Origin: Allomyces arbusculus | Lineage: Eukaryota > Blastocladiomycota > Blastocladiomycetes > Blastocladiales > Blastocladiaceae | NCBI GenBank assembly: GCA_027604705.1 | Contig: JADHYV010000043.1 | Coordinates: 62,001-126,000 of the forward strand | Reading direction: 5' to 3' | Length of the DNA stretch: 64,000 bases | The notes under the pieces: model-generated | Databases searched by the model: none | Told to the model about the DNA's origin: nothing | The model's input: only the letters and a program-made list of their open reading frames with translations | Translations under genes and position numbers: made by a program | Shown here: piece by piece, positions 23,860 to 33,508 of the stretch | Layout of the letters: each line of letters starts with the position of its first letter | How positions within the stretch are numbered: position 1 is the first letter of the stretch

Positions 23860-25905
23860 CATGTCACTGTCCGCACCAGCGACGTCTGTGGCTAACTTGA
23901 ATCGGGTGCAACAGCTCAATGAACACATTCGTGACTTGCCACAACATGATGACCCCCGTCTCGGCTCCTCACCTGCACGGCATTGCGCCCCTCGAAGCAG
24001 TCCCACCTGCTTTACTCAACCTAATCCGACACATTCTCGCTTCCGGCTCGCCCTGCTCACTCTTGCGGGCACTTTGCCGCGCGTTGTTGCGGTTGCGGTG
24101 TCGACTGCGATCCAGACCGCTGATGCTCGCCGGCAAGACTTCCGTGCAGGCAAATGGGTTATCCGGCAGCACGTTGGCTCCTTAGGAACGATGCTCAAAC
24201 CAGGAGACTCGCTACCGGCCGTTTTTCTCGTCATGGCCGCGACAGTGGTTTCGACGCTCTCTATGAGTGTGGAACGCGAGGCCGAGTTTCTTGGACCGAT
24301 TGCCTACCACCAATTTTGGTCGCTGCCGCTGTCCAGCTCGGCGTTTGGTTGGGTAGCTCCGCTGATTTTGCCGTCTGTGTGCAACATTTTCTGGCCATGT
24401 GCTTTGTCGACCAAGATTCGCTGGCAGATTTTGTATTTTTTTGAAACACTGCACGGCTTTCCCGAAATCATGAAGAACCTGTCGCTGAACGTGGAATGCA
24501 ACGACAACGACCACAAGACGGCCGTGCTTGCCCACCGATTGCAGCAATGATGGCCATGTCGTCTGTCAAGACGTTGAATTTGTTATTGGGCAATTTTGGT
24601 GTCGAAAACCAGGACGGCGAGGAAGAAGAGAAGGTTACCACGGCTAGCAGGATCGCTCTATTCGCTGGAATTAGTGTTTCCCCTTGCTCGCGTGCAGCAA
24701 GAGGATGTGGCAGGATTCCTTGGTGCGTGGCCTAGTTTGAAGGTGCTGGTTTGAGCGTCAAGTCTAAGACACGTTTTGGGCGGGCCGCTTTGATGTGCTT
24801 ACGCAGTTGTGAGACGCGATTTGCGTCTGTTCAATTTCGTAGTTTGATGTTTTCCCCCATGGTTGATTGATAGTTGGACAATGAGCTTGGTGTACGCCCG
24901 TCAGAAATCGATTTTGTTGTCGCGAGAGCGTTTCGTGACTGGAAATTCCAACACCGTTCTTGGTCGTGCTCGCTTGCAAGAGCGGTCTGCAAAGCGGCAT
25001 CATCGTGATTGGCATCAGAAGATGGGGGAGGGGAGCTCACTCTCGCAACACGGCACAACACTGACTAAAAAGGTCAAACAAATATCTAGCCACCCACACT
25101 CAGCGCCGACCGCTATCAGCACGCTCAGCGGTCAGCATCAGCCAGCATCTGCAAATTGGACCTCCGCGCCAAGTTTGTCCGCGATGACTATTCCATTGCC
25201 TCTGCTCCTGGGCAATGAATATTTCGAGGAATTGCACGGCGGTGGGGGATCAAACTTGTTACTTTTCTCTTGACGGCAGGCATGGCGCCCCATCTGGTTG
25301 CATTCACAGTCAAGGGCCTCAAGGAGTCTCCAAAGGTTCCGTGATTCCAATTCTGTTTGGAATGCAAATTCCGTGGCCACTGTCGCTCTGCCGATTCAAC
25401 TCCTGCTTTGGGACTGTTTGGGCCAGATACTCGGTGTGCACAGTGCTTGCATTGGCGCTATGCCCCACGCTCGATTCATTTACTCTCCGGCTTACTTCCT
25501 TAACCATGGATGCAGTGTTGCACTCTTTGTTCACAGTTTCAAGCACGTCTCTGGATGTGATCACGGCTTCCGCGCTCCTGACGCCTGCACAGTTTGTCAA
25601 TTTCTAGCTCGACGCGGCGCCGCAATTCTCAGCCATCTCCCGGCTGTCGAGTTTCAGTTTGGCCTAGTGGGGTACTGACAAACGAGTGGAGGCGGTTGAG
25701 GCCTTGGATGTTGTTTTGACTGCAGCGCAGCGAGTGCAAACGCTGGATCTGGGCGAACACGCCGACTCGGATGTGATCACGTTGTGGCTAGTTGTGCTGC
25801 CCCGCGGATGTGCTGGTCGTGTCATCCTGTCCGGCCCAGGCACGACGAGACGAATTGTAGAGCCATTGCACAGAGTGCGGCCTGGCCTGACGGTCTTGAT
25901 GTGAG
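23860..25905 (+). pseudogene. Decayed copy A of an unnamed F-box-like family
   Basis: Two reading frames together show an F-box-like opening (HGIAPLEAVPPALLNLIRHIL, in two frames from ~23950), then LALLTLAGTLPRVVAVAVSTAI, VEREAEFLGPIAYHQFW, the leucine-rich VKTLNLLLGNFGV near 24570, PTLDSFTLRLTSLTMDAVLH near 25465 and LLTPAQFVNF near 25580. The same pieces occur in the same order in copy B at 31.1-32.3 kb. Several stops and frame changes break it, so it should be non-functional. F-box proteins usually act as substrate adaptors of SCF ubiquitin ligases; that reading of the N-terminus is an inference. GC is lower than in active neighbours. Confidence 0.6.
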
Positions 25906-26437
25906 CGCAGCACAGATGAGGGTGGGTCCATTGGTGCTGTGCTGATTTTGAGGGTGGTTAATGCCAGAGCGGGTCGTTTGTTGGGCACCGATTCTTCAAC
26001 CTTTGTCCAGCATATTTGATTTTGAATGTGACGATCATTACAGGAAAGTACGAGCTTAACGAGTGTGCTGAGCGCCAAGGTTCACGCCATCCCGGATGCC
26101 GGAAATGAGTACTAATTGTTTCAATAACAGAGCAGAGCGTTTCACACATAGCAGACGTCAAAATCCGCGAATTCGTAATCCATTGCCGTTCCATAAGCCG
26201 CATCTATTGCGGACACCTTTCCCAAGATGACTCCACAATGCATGTGCGCGAATCCTTCTTCCTCGCGACCGGAATGTGCGTACGCAAGCCGTTCAATGAG
26301 AATACTCAAAGCCACAGATTTGCTGATGAGCTGCTGCCCCCCACGACTGACAGCGACGCATGACGTGGATGCTTGCCACAAGACTCTGGCCAGATATTTC
26401 CTGATTTCGCAAATGTTGAGCTTGGCATTTTTCACAC
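25906..26437. other. Intergenic region with one small antisense frame
   Basis: A 114-codon minus frame at 26142-26486 (ICEIRKYLARVLWQASTSC) reads like a protein segment but has no family I can name. I see no other gene-like signal. Confidence 0.35.
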
Positions 26438-26491
26438 ATGCATCAAGCACTTCAACCTCACATTCTTCTTGGTGAACTAGCTGCATCCATC

Positions 26492-28354
26492 ATGGTGTTT
26501 CACGCCCTTCTGGGCGCCGTACTCGACCCAGCCGTACTTGCGACCGTGCTTGTACAGGCGACCAGCTCCATTGTTGTTCGCTCGGAAGTGGCCCGTACCC
26601 GTACCTGTGCCCGTACACGCGCCAGCACCCAGAAGAAAATCCGAAACTCCCGAAAATTGCCAACAAGGAAGCGAAGCGCTGCCAATTCGCACGAATACGA
26701 TACACTATCCACTTCCGCTCGAATCAGCCAACCTGCCCCCGACTATCCGTCTCCACCACTGCCGACCGTGGCCGTTCATCGTCATGCCCGATGCATTGTT
26801 TGCAACGATGAGGTGGCGCTGCTCGCGCCAGGCCTCGATGCAGTCGTAACGCCGCCAGCACCTGGAGCGTCACCATCGCCTGACAATGAACACCGGCTCT
26901 CGAACGAGAGGGACGCACCAGTCCCACCCAGGCTCGAAATTGGCGTCGTGTTCCCGCCGTGCCGCCACGAGTACTGCTCGTCGTGCCTGCTGCAATGGCT
27001 CTCCACGACCGTCGCCGATCGCACGCTCCAATTCCCGACCAAGTGTGCGCACGAAGCGTGTCCCGCCACCCTATCGGCAGTCCATGCCGAATCGTTGCTC
27101 GTCAACCCGGCATACCACAACCTGCGCGAAAAGTACGGTCTGCGCATCTTGGAATCCGAGGGCCGCGTCGTGACGTGCCCGCAGCCGAACTGCTGCGCAA
27201 CCATTATCCTGCCTGACCAGTCGCTGCGGGACCTGGCCGCGGATGACCTGTCAATTCTTTGCACGGCTTGCAACTCTATCATGTGTGTCCGGTGCAACGT
27301 GCCCGATCATTGGCCAAGGCCGTGCGCTGATGTGCAGTCCGAGATTGATTGCAAGATTGACGCGCCAGTGCTCCTCCTGGCCAAGGAGAACAAGTGGATG
27401 CGGTGCCCGAATTGCCACGCCATTGTCGAGCGCCGCGACGGGTGCAACCACATCAAGTGCTTGTGCGGCACAGGGGTTCGCTTTTTCCTGCAAACTCGTG
27501 GTTCTCACTCGGCGTGGACGCAAACAACTGACCTGGTTGATTGTTTCTGTTCGGGCGCGTCACAGTTTTGCTTCCAGTGTACTGTTCCGTACCGCGACAA
27601 TGAACGAACCCCTCTCCACCCGCATGGCCGTCCCGGGTGCACATGTGGGCTCTTCAATTTCCGCGCAGACTTTGCGCTGCTGGTGCAACCTGGCGAAGTT
27701 CACGCTCGACCAGCTCGTCCTCCTCGTCCAGTTGTGCGACGAGCTCCTAAAGGATTTCCCGCCCGTGATACACTGCTCCCAGGCGAGCTTCATCACCGCC
27801 GGATGCCGCCATCGTATGCGCGCGAGATTCGCAACGGTCTTCGCGACCACTACCGCCACGGGCAGCCACTTCGCATCCACACCCTGGACATTATCCGCGG
27901 CATTCCGCCGCGGCAGGTGCTGCCGCCGTGTGTGGGCCGCACCGTGCACGGTCCCGCGTGGGAAGACTCGGACTCGGACGAGTATGTCATGAGCAGTGAT
28001 GACGATGATGGGAGCAGCAGTGGCGACGACGATCTGCCACCCGAACCGAAACGTTTGCTTCGGACGTGGAAGCGGAATCGGTTCGGCCGCCGAATCATGG
28101 CGTGCGGGACGGGCGAGGTGCTGCACCCGGACAAGTCTACGGCGCGGTTGCCCAAGTGGCTCGAGCGCACGTACCGCCACTTCACGTGCCACTACTGCAC
28201 CGAACCGTTTCGGACCTGGCCAATGCTCGTCGACCACTTTCACACTACCCGCGCGCACGAGGTCTACATGTGCTGCGGCCGCACGTTCAAGGACGCGAAT
28301 GGGTTCATTTGCCACCTGGACCATGTGCATGAAGGGTGTCCTGACTTTTGGTAA
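26492..28354 (+). CDS. RBR-type E3 ubiquitin ligase with C-terminal zinc-finger tail
   Basis: This is a predicted RING-between-RING ligase, unlike the RWD pair. Exons are up to 27475 and from 27566 to 28354; the 90-nt intron is a multiple of three and lacks a stop. RING1 opens with RCIVCND and, after a ~45-residue insert, continues CRHEYCSSCLLQW. The IBR includes CPQPNCCATI and ILCTACNSIMCVRC. RING2 is CPNCHAIVERRDGCNHIKC joined to GTGFCFQC, with the catalytic Cys in DGCNHIKC. After an acidic stretch (SSDDDDGSSSGDDD) the C-terminus holds two short zinc-finger-like motifs (FTCHYC with DHFHTTRAH, and MCCGRTF with CHLDHVH). The start is uncertain: an ATG at 26438 is also in frame, and the first ~90 residues look weak. 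Confidence 0.78.
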   Translation: MVFHALLGAVLDPAVLATVLVQATSSIVVRSEVARTRTCARTRASTQKKIRNSRKLPTRKRSAANSHEYDTLSTSARISQPAPDYPSPPLPTVAVHRHARCIVCNDEVALLAPGLDAVVTPPAPGASPSPDNEHRLSNERDAPVPPRLEIGVVFPPCRHEYCSSCLLQWLSTTVADRTLQFPTKCAHEACPATLSAVHAESLLVNPAYHNLREKYGLRILESEGRVVTCPQPNCCATIILPDQSLRDLAADDLSILCTACNSIMCVRCNVPDHWPRPCADVQSEIDCKIDAPVLLLAKENKWMRCPNCHAIVERRDGCNHIKCLCGTGVRFFLQTRGSHSAWTQTTDLVDCFCSGASQFCFQCTVPYRDNERTPLHPHGRPGCTCGLFNFRADFALLVQPGEVHARPARPPRPVVRRAPKGFPARDTLLPGELHHRRMPPSYAREIRNGLRDHYRHGQPLRIHTLDIIRGIPPRQVLPPCVGRTVHGPAWEDSDSDEYVMSSDDDDGSSSGDDDLPPEPKRLLRTWKRNRFGRRIMACGTGEVLHPDKSTARLPKWLERTYRHFTCHYCTEPFRTWPMLVDHFHTTRAHEVYMCCGRTFKDANGFICHLDHVHEGCPDFW

Positions 28355-28892
28355 TGCTCATCGGCGTTCAAATCATGCTTCCTCTCATGTGCGCGCCTTT
28401 GCCGTTTGCGCTGTTCCGCCGAGCAATTGTGCCATTGTGAGCGTCCATAAATTGATTTTGGGTCCTTTGTCGCCAATCGCGAAAATGTTGAGCCCGCACC
28501 AACGGAATCCACCGTCCCACCCGTTTACGGCAGACTTTCGCGGTCCCAGATGCATTTCTCAGCTCCCACAGGTCGTTGACCGAATCACACGGCAAATAGA
28601 ATTGCAGCGACTGGCCATAATAAGGAAATCAAAAGTGTTCCATCGAAAAATAACAAGCGTAAATAAAGCAAAAGCAAACACGGGGTCTTCAAAAGCACAA
28701 TTTGAACATCGATACACAAATGCTCATCTCGCCATCCAATCAAGGCGTAGACACAAACGTGCCCACCCGGCCGATGAGAGTCAACAAGGTGGCCGACAAT
28801 ACCCAACGGGGATCTGGTCGAAAACAAACATAAAGACGGTAAGCAGCATGCAGGTCGAATGCCAATCACAATGCCACACGCAGGTGCGTCGC
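28355..28892. other. Convergent intergenic region
   Basis: This is the 3' side of both flanking genes. It is AT-richer than its surroundings and I see no gene. Confidence 0.55.
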
Positions 28893-30074
28893 TCAATTAC
28901 GCCGCGATTGCCGCACCGGGTGCACCAGCAAGACACTTTGGTCGCGGGAAACATCGTCGTCCTGGGTCACGTCAGGGACAATGCCAACACGCGCGGCCTT
29001 ACATGCGCGCTGCTCGCGCAACAGCCGCGCCGGATGCACTGGCAAAATGATCTCGTTGCACGAAATGTCGTCGTCTTCGGTCACGTCAGCGCCGAAGCCA
29101 ATCCGCGCAATCTTGGGTGCACGCGGCAGCAAGGCAAACTTCTCACTGCTCCGACGGCTAAACTGCGGCGTGTGGCGCACGGCGTGAACGCGGTCGTGCA
29201 CGTCGTCGTCAGTTTTCAATCCCGATTGGATCAATTGCGCGGTGTAAAGGGTTGGCCCTTGGATAACTGCCTGCGCGTGGCGGTGGTTGTGCGGCATGGC
29301 GTCGCGCCTGCAGCTCGGCTCAGCGAGGTGTTCATCCTCTGACGATTCCAGAAATTGCGTCGAAGCTTTGCCGAAATCGGCCAGAGTTAGCGGAAGCAAA
29401 TCGAGCGAGCCAGGGTTGCAAAGAGCGCTGCTGTCTCCCGACCCTTCCTCGTCCGACCGCTCCAGAATCTCGGTCGGCGCATCACCAAAATTGAGGGGAT
29501 CAAACACGGGCCCCATGCACGTCTCGTCGGCGGGATAATCAGCAACTGGTTCATGGGCGTCAGCATGGCTGTTTCTGTGGCATTCCTCGAAGCAGCGATT
29601 GAGCACGTCAACGTAGTACTCGAGCGGAATGTCGCCCGCATACGAAACAGCCTTGACGCCATGCTTCAGCAGCAGAATAGCGTGGTCCACGCACCCGCGC
29701 GACAGAGCAATGTCCACAAGTGACCTGCCCGCGTTCGAGCGGAATTGGCGCGCAATGTCAAGCGTCGTCATTTCGAGAATCTTTAGCACCACAACAGTGC
29801 TGACACGTGGCTCGGAGACAGCCCATGCAAGCGCCGACCACCCTTTGCTGTCGCAGGAATGAATGTCAGCGCCATTTTGCTCAACGAGGCGCTTGATGGT
29901 CGCAATGTCGCCATGCTTAGCTGCCAAATGAAGTAGCTTCGTGATCGTCCTGGAAATAGCCGCTGGTTCGTCACGAGAGGGGACAATCATGAGTGGAGGG
30001 CTCTGGTTGATCATGGCTTCAGTACTCGAATTTGGCTGGGCCTTGGGGGGCCAACCACTCTCGCGCGTGCTCAA
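28893..30074 (-). CDS. Ankyrin-repeat protein, 393 aa
   Basis: A single uninterrupted frame. Residues ~45-140 contain ankyrin repeats: KLLHLAAKHGDIATIKRLVEQ followed by GADIHSCDSKGWSALAWAV, then a second unit ending SLVDIALSRGCVDHAILLLKHG. Residues ~180-270 are acidic with two related phrases (PTEILERSDEEG and STQFLESSEDE). The last ~70 residues contain an internal duplication: ADVTEDDDISCNEIILPVHP and PDVTQDDDVSRDQSVLLVHP. No membrane segment or signal peptide is visible. Ankyrin repeats bind proteins; the partner is unknown. It lies between the RBR ligase and decayed copy B. No intron is needed. Confidence 0.65.
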   Translation of the reverse strand: MSTRESGWPPKAQPNSSTEAMINQSPPLMIVPSRDEPAAISRTITKLLHLAAKHGDIATIKRLVEQNGADIHSCDSKGWSALAWAVSEPRVSTVVVLKILEMTTLDIARQFRSNAGRSLVDIALSRGCVDHAILLLKHGVKAVSYAGDIPLEYYVDVLNRCFEECHRNSHADAHEPVADYPADETCMGPVFDPLNFGDAPTEILERSDEEGSGDSSALCNPGSLDLLPLTLADFGKASTQFLESSEDEHLAEPSCRRDAMPHNHRHAQAVIQGPTLYTAQLIQSGLKTDDDVHDRVHAVRHTPQFSRRSSEKFALLPRAPKIARIGFGADVTEDDDISCNEIILPVHPARLLREQRACKAARVGIVPDVTQDDDVSRDQSVLLVHPVRQSRRN

Positions 30075-31087
30075 AACGAGTGTGGTCGGCAGAAGCAGGC
30101 GGCGTCAAGCTATCGTCGAGAACGGCTCGTTACAAGTTACAGCACGTTGCTGACGTTGGCAAACGTGTCTTGCAGCAGGTCGCTGTTGGCGGTAAGTGCT
30201 TGTGATTTTTTTCGCGTCCTCGCACGGCCCAAAGGGCCAGATGTTCGTGGATGCTGTCGTTGATTGCGGTGATGGTCAGTTCGCGGTTTGCTTGCTGAAC
30301 AAGACTTGATATGCAAAGTTGTACAAAGCTGGGCGCTTAGGGGAGCCGTGTGTTCTCCGAGGTTCGACTTATTGGTCCCTCGTTCGAACCTCACCTTGGG
30401 GTCGATCTGCTTGAGGACCAATATCCTGGGAGTCACGTTTGCGAGAGCATTCGTAACACGAAGGCGGATGGACTCAGATTCCTGGGAGGAGTAGAGTGTC
30501 CTTTTGCTTTCCGCCAGCAGAATTCGAAGGCATGTAGTTCCCATGGTGCTTGTCTCGTCCAGCATTGCAAGTCTAAGTACCACCCCCTGCAATGGCTGAT
30601 ATTGGCTGCTCTTGATGGCGTTTTTTTGGCATTGACAGGTCCTCACAATGACCAGTTTTGTTTGGACAATCTCATAAACTCTTATTTAGATGAAGACATG
30701 ATCCACATCCAAGCATGAGTCCAAAGTCTGGCATGCCCCACAATGCAATGTGAAAATCAAGCATTGTGTCTCAGGATCCCAATCAAGTAGCAGGCATGCA
30801 AGCATCATCATTGGGTATCAGAAACACAAGGTCGAGTTTACAAGCATGGCGACTCGAAAATGAGTATAATGCCAGTGCAGCTCTACATGCACCACAGCCA
30901 TGGATGCAATGCAGCCACGCCCGTATGAGTACATTTTGGGCGTTGCATTGCTTCCCTTCTCCTGGAAAGTGTAGCATGATGTTGATAACTGATACCGCTC
31001 ATTAACCCAAAGTTGTGATGTGGTGGTGGTTGGGTGATGGTAATTTTAAAGGTTTCACAGTGATGTTGCAAGTTAACAGTAGCATCT
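30075..31087. other. Low-GC intergenic stretch with weak remnants
   Basis: A 169-codon minus frame at 30137-30646 contains a protein-like patch (ESIRLRVTNALANVTPRILV) that I cannot assign. The rest, especially 30660-31080, is simple low-GC sequence without genes. Confidence 0.4.
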
Positions 31088-32330
31088 ATGTGGCATGTAC
31101 CAGCGCATCACAATACTGTCAACTCTGTGGTGGAGCTGCAACTGCTGGTTGCAACATCAGCACTCAATGACGCCAGTCCATTTTTCTTGGCCGACAATTT
31201 GACTCCAGCATCCCAGTACCTCCAGCATGCTTGTAGCATGCCACAAATGATGACCACATTTTCTGCCCCACTCCCACCTGGGATTGCCCCCCTCAAAGCG
31301 GTCCCTGATGTCGTTTGCTACATGATCCTCCACTTGCTTGCAAACAAGAACTGGCCTGCCCTACTTGCCCTTGTGCACACCTCACCACACATTTTTGTGG
31401 CCCCCATATCCGTGGCAATATCAGCCGCTCACGCTTGCAAGCGTGAGCTCCATGGAACACAAGCTTCATAATATGATGTTGGCCGCCATGGGACTTTTCA
31501 CAATGGGACGTATTTGGGCGTTTCCTTGTCATGGCCATGTTGATCTATGAATCCAAGAACCCTGTGGCAGAACGCGATGCTGAGTTTCCCACTGCCAACT
31601 GCAGTTGCTGCAGCTCTGGTGTGACAATTGACTTGATGCCACTGGTGCTTCATTTGCTCCTGTGGCCAAGGACGATTGGCGCGTGCTCATAGCGCTTGAG
31701 CAGGCAAAATGGGTTCCCCCAGACTATGCTGCATCCTCCTTTAGGGCTAATTGATACTGACAGGGAGGGCCACCAGTTGGTCAAGCTTACCTGCCAGATT
31801 GCGACCATGGTAGCCATGACACACGTCACATTACTGAACCTACTCCTGGGCGATTGTTATTTTTAGGAAGTCCAGGGCGGCAGGATCATTTTGCTCCTTG
31901 ACATTCTCTTGACGTCATGGTTTGTGCACTGGTGGGGCGCCGTTTCTTTGTGCAAGATTTTGGCATCACTGTTGCCCTCTGGGAGTGCACTCCATCCTCC
32001 TCGCCAAGCCTTGGATCTGTATTTCATCCCCGTGGACTTTGAGGAAATGCGCACCAAGGTAATCGCCTCGCTGTGCCCCATGATCAAGTCATTTACCTTG
32101 CAGATAGCCTGTTCAGGTTTGCAAGACATCACCCAGTATGAAATGCTGCATACTCTGTTTTTGCTCTCAACCACATGCCCAGGCCTGTACAACCTTCATG
32201 TCGCCGCAGACTCGGTTGGTTTCACGCCGGCACAGTTTTCAAGCTTGAACGTGATATGGCGCTGCTTTTGCAGTTTTCTCATGGCTGTTGAGTCTCAGCA
32301 TGGCCAGGTGGGGTAATGTTCAGAGAATCC
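31088..32330 (+). pseudogene. Decayed copy B of the unnamed F-box-like family
   Basis: This matches copy A piece by piece: GIAPLKAVPDVVCYMILHLL, then WPALLALVHTSPHIFVAPISVAI near 31350, a stretch like VERDAEFPTANC near 31570, VTLLNLLLGDC near 31830, SLCPMIKSFTLQIACSGLQD near 32080 and GFTPAQFSSLNV near 32220. The opening part is the better preserved, with a continuous 127-codon frame, but at least several stops and frame changes follow. Copy B has the same orientation as copy A. The gene BET5 starts about 230 bp after its end. Confidence 0.6.
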
Positions 32331-32560
32331 AGAGCAGCAATGAGAAAAATACGTTGCTTTGCGTGGTTGCGAACTTGAATTGTTTCTCTGATTGGAGTTT
32401 ATGGATTGCACATCGCTCGTTGAAGGCCCCACGACTCATGACTTCAGGGAGAGTCGCAAAAGAGAAAGGAGCATTGACATGTTTGCTCGCATCATGCGGG
32501 AATGACGTGGCGGTTCTGTACATGCACGGTGGGTTCGAGCAAGGCGACGGAACCACCACC

Positions 32561-33178
32561 ATGATTTACAGCATCCATATTTTTGACCGCCATTGCGACT
32601 GCATCTTCCGCGACCAGTACCTGCAGGGCACGGCACTGAGCGCGCTCGACCCAGACGAGCACGCCAAGCTTGTCTACGGCGTCATCTACTCGGTCCGCAA
32701 CCTCGTTGCCAAACTACGCCATGAGCCAGCGTAAGTCCCCACCCATCGCTCGCTCTGCCCCATGCCGCGACCACGCTAAAGGAGTCGCAATGCATTGATT
32801 AGCGCTGACGCGCCGTTCCTCGCCTACGCGACGTCGCACTACAAGCTGCACTACTACGAGACGCCGACCTCGCTGAAATTCGTGCTCATGACGGGCCCGA
32901 ACGTGAATACCGTGGCCGTGCGCGACATTCTCAAGTCGATCTACCGCGACATCTACGTCGAGCACGTGGCCAAGAACCCGCTCGCGATTGTGCCCACCGG
33001 GTCGGCCAATACCGTGCCCGTGCTCGATGTTGATGGCGTGCCCACGGCAGGACCCGCACCGAAACCGCCCAAGGCAGTGCCCCCGACGGGCCCGCCCGCA
33101 GCGTACATTACGAATGTCGCGTTCAAGGCCGCGCTCGACCGGCTGATTCGAGGGTTGATTCAGGCCAATTCGGATTGA
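32561..33178 (+). CDS. BET5: TRAPP complex subunit BET5 / TRAPPC1
   Basis: This is a longin-fold core subunit of the TRAPP tethering complexes, acting in ER-Golgi traffic as part of a Rab GEF. Exons are 32561-32730 and 32803-33178 (181 aa); the 72-nt intron has a GTAAGT donor. The N-terminus MIYSIHIFDRHCDCIF and the phrase AKLVYGVIYSVRNLV are family hallmarks, as are YKLHYYETPTSLKFVLMT and IYRDIYVEHVAKNPL. A Pro/Val-rich insertion of ~35 residues (near residues 125-160) separates the conserved core from the final helix (FKAALDRLIRGLI), making the protein longer than the ~145-160 residues usual for the family. It is convergent with the 5-phosphatase gene. Confidence 0.93.
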
Positions 33179-33508
33179 ATATCTGGTGGAGGGGAGTCGG
33201 CGTGGGCCGAGGAGGAGGCGCTGCGGATTGATGATGCGACGGCGTGATGGAGGAATACAGGATGTTGTCGAGAACACCGACGTGCACGTCTTCTTGGGTC
33301 AACTCAGCGAACTGGATGAATTTAAGAGGATAGATTGGCTGCGTTTCAGCGGGCTCCACGATCTTGGTGAGAAGTTCGAGCAGCCACGTTGCGTCCATCT
33401 CCACACAAACGACGGCATTCGGAAGCAGTCTGTACTCCCCAGCATACAGCCCCCTACAAAATCGCCAGTCCTCCCCGCTCCCTCCCTCTCCATCCAGTCC
33501 CCTTCCAG
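33179..33508. other. Convergent intergenic region
   Basis: Three-prime sides of BET5 and the 5-phosphatase gene. Nothing recognisable is present. Confidence 0.5.

Noticed and set aside
23252-32560. A transposon or virus-like element as the cause of the low-GC stretch
   Set aside because: I found no transposase, reverse transcriptase, integrase or capsid motif and no terminal repeats. The related flanks are decayed host-type gene copies.
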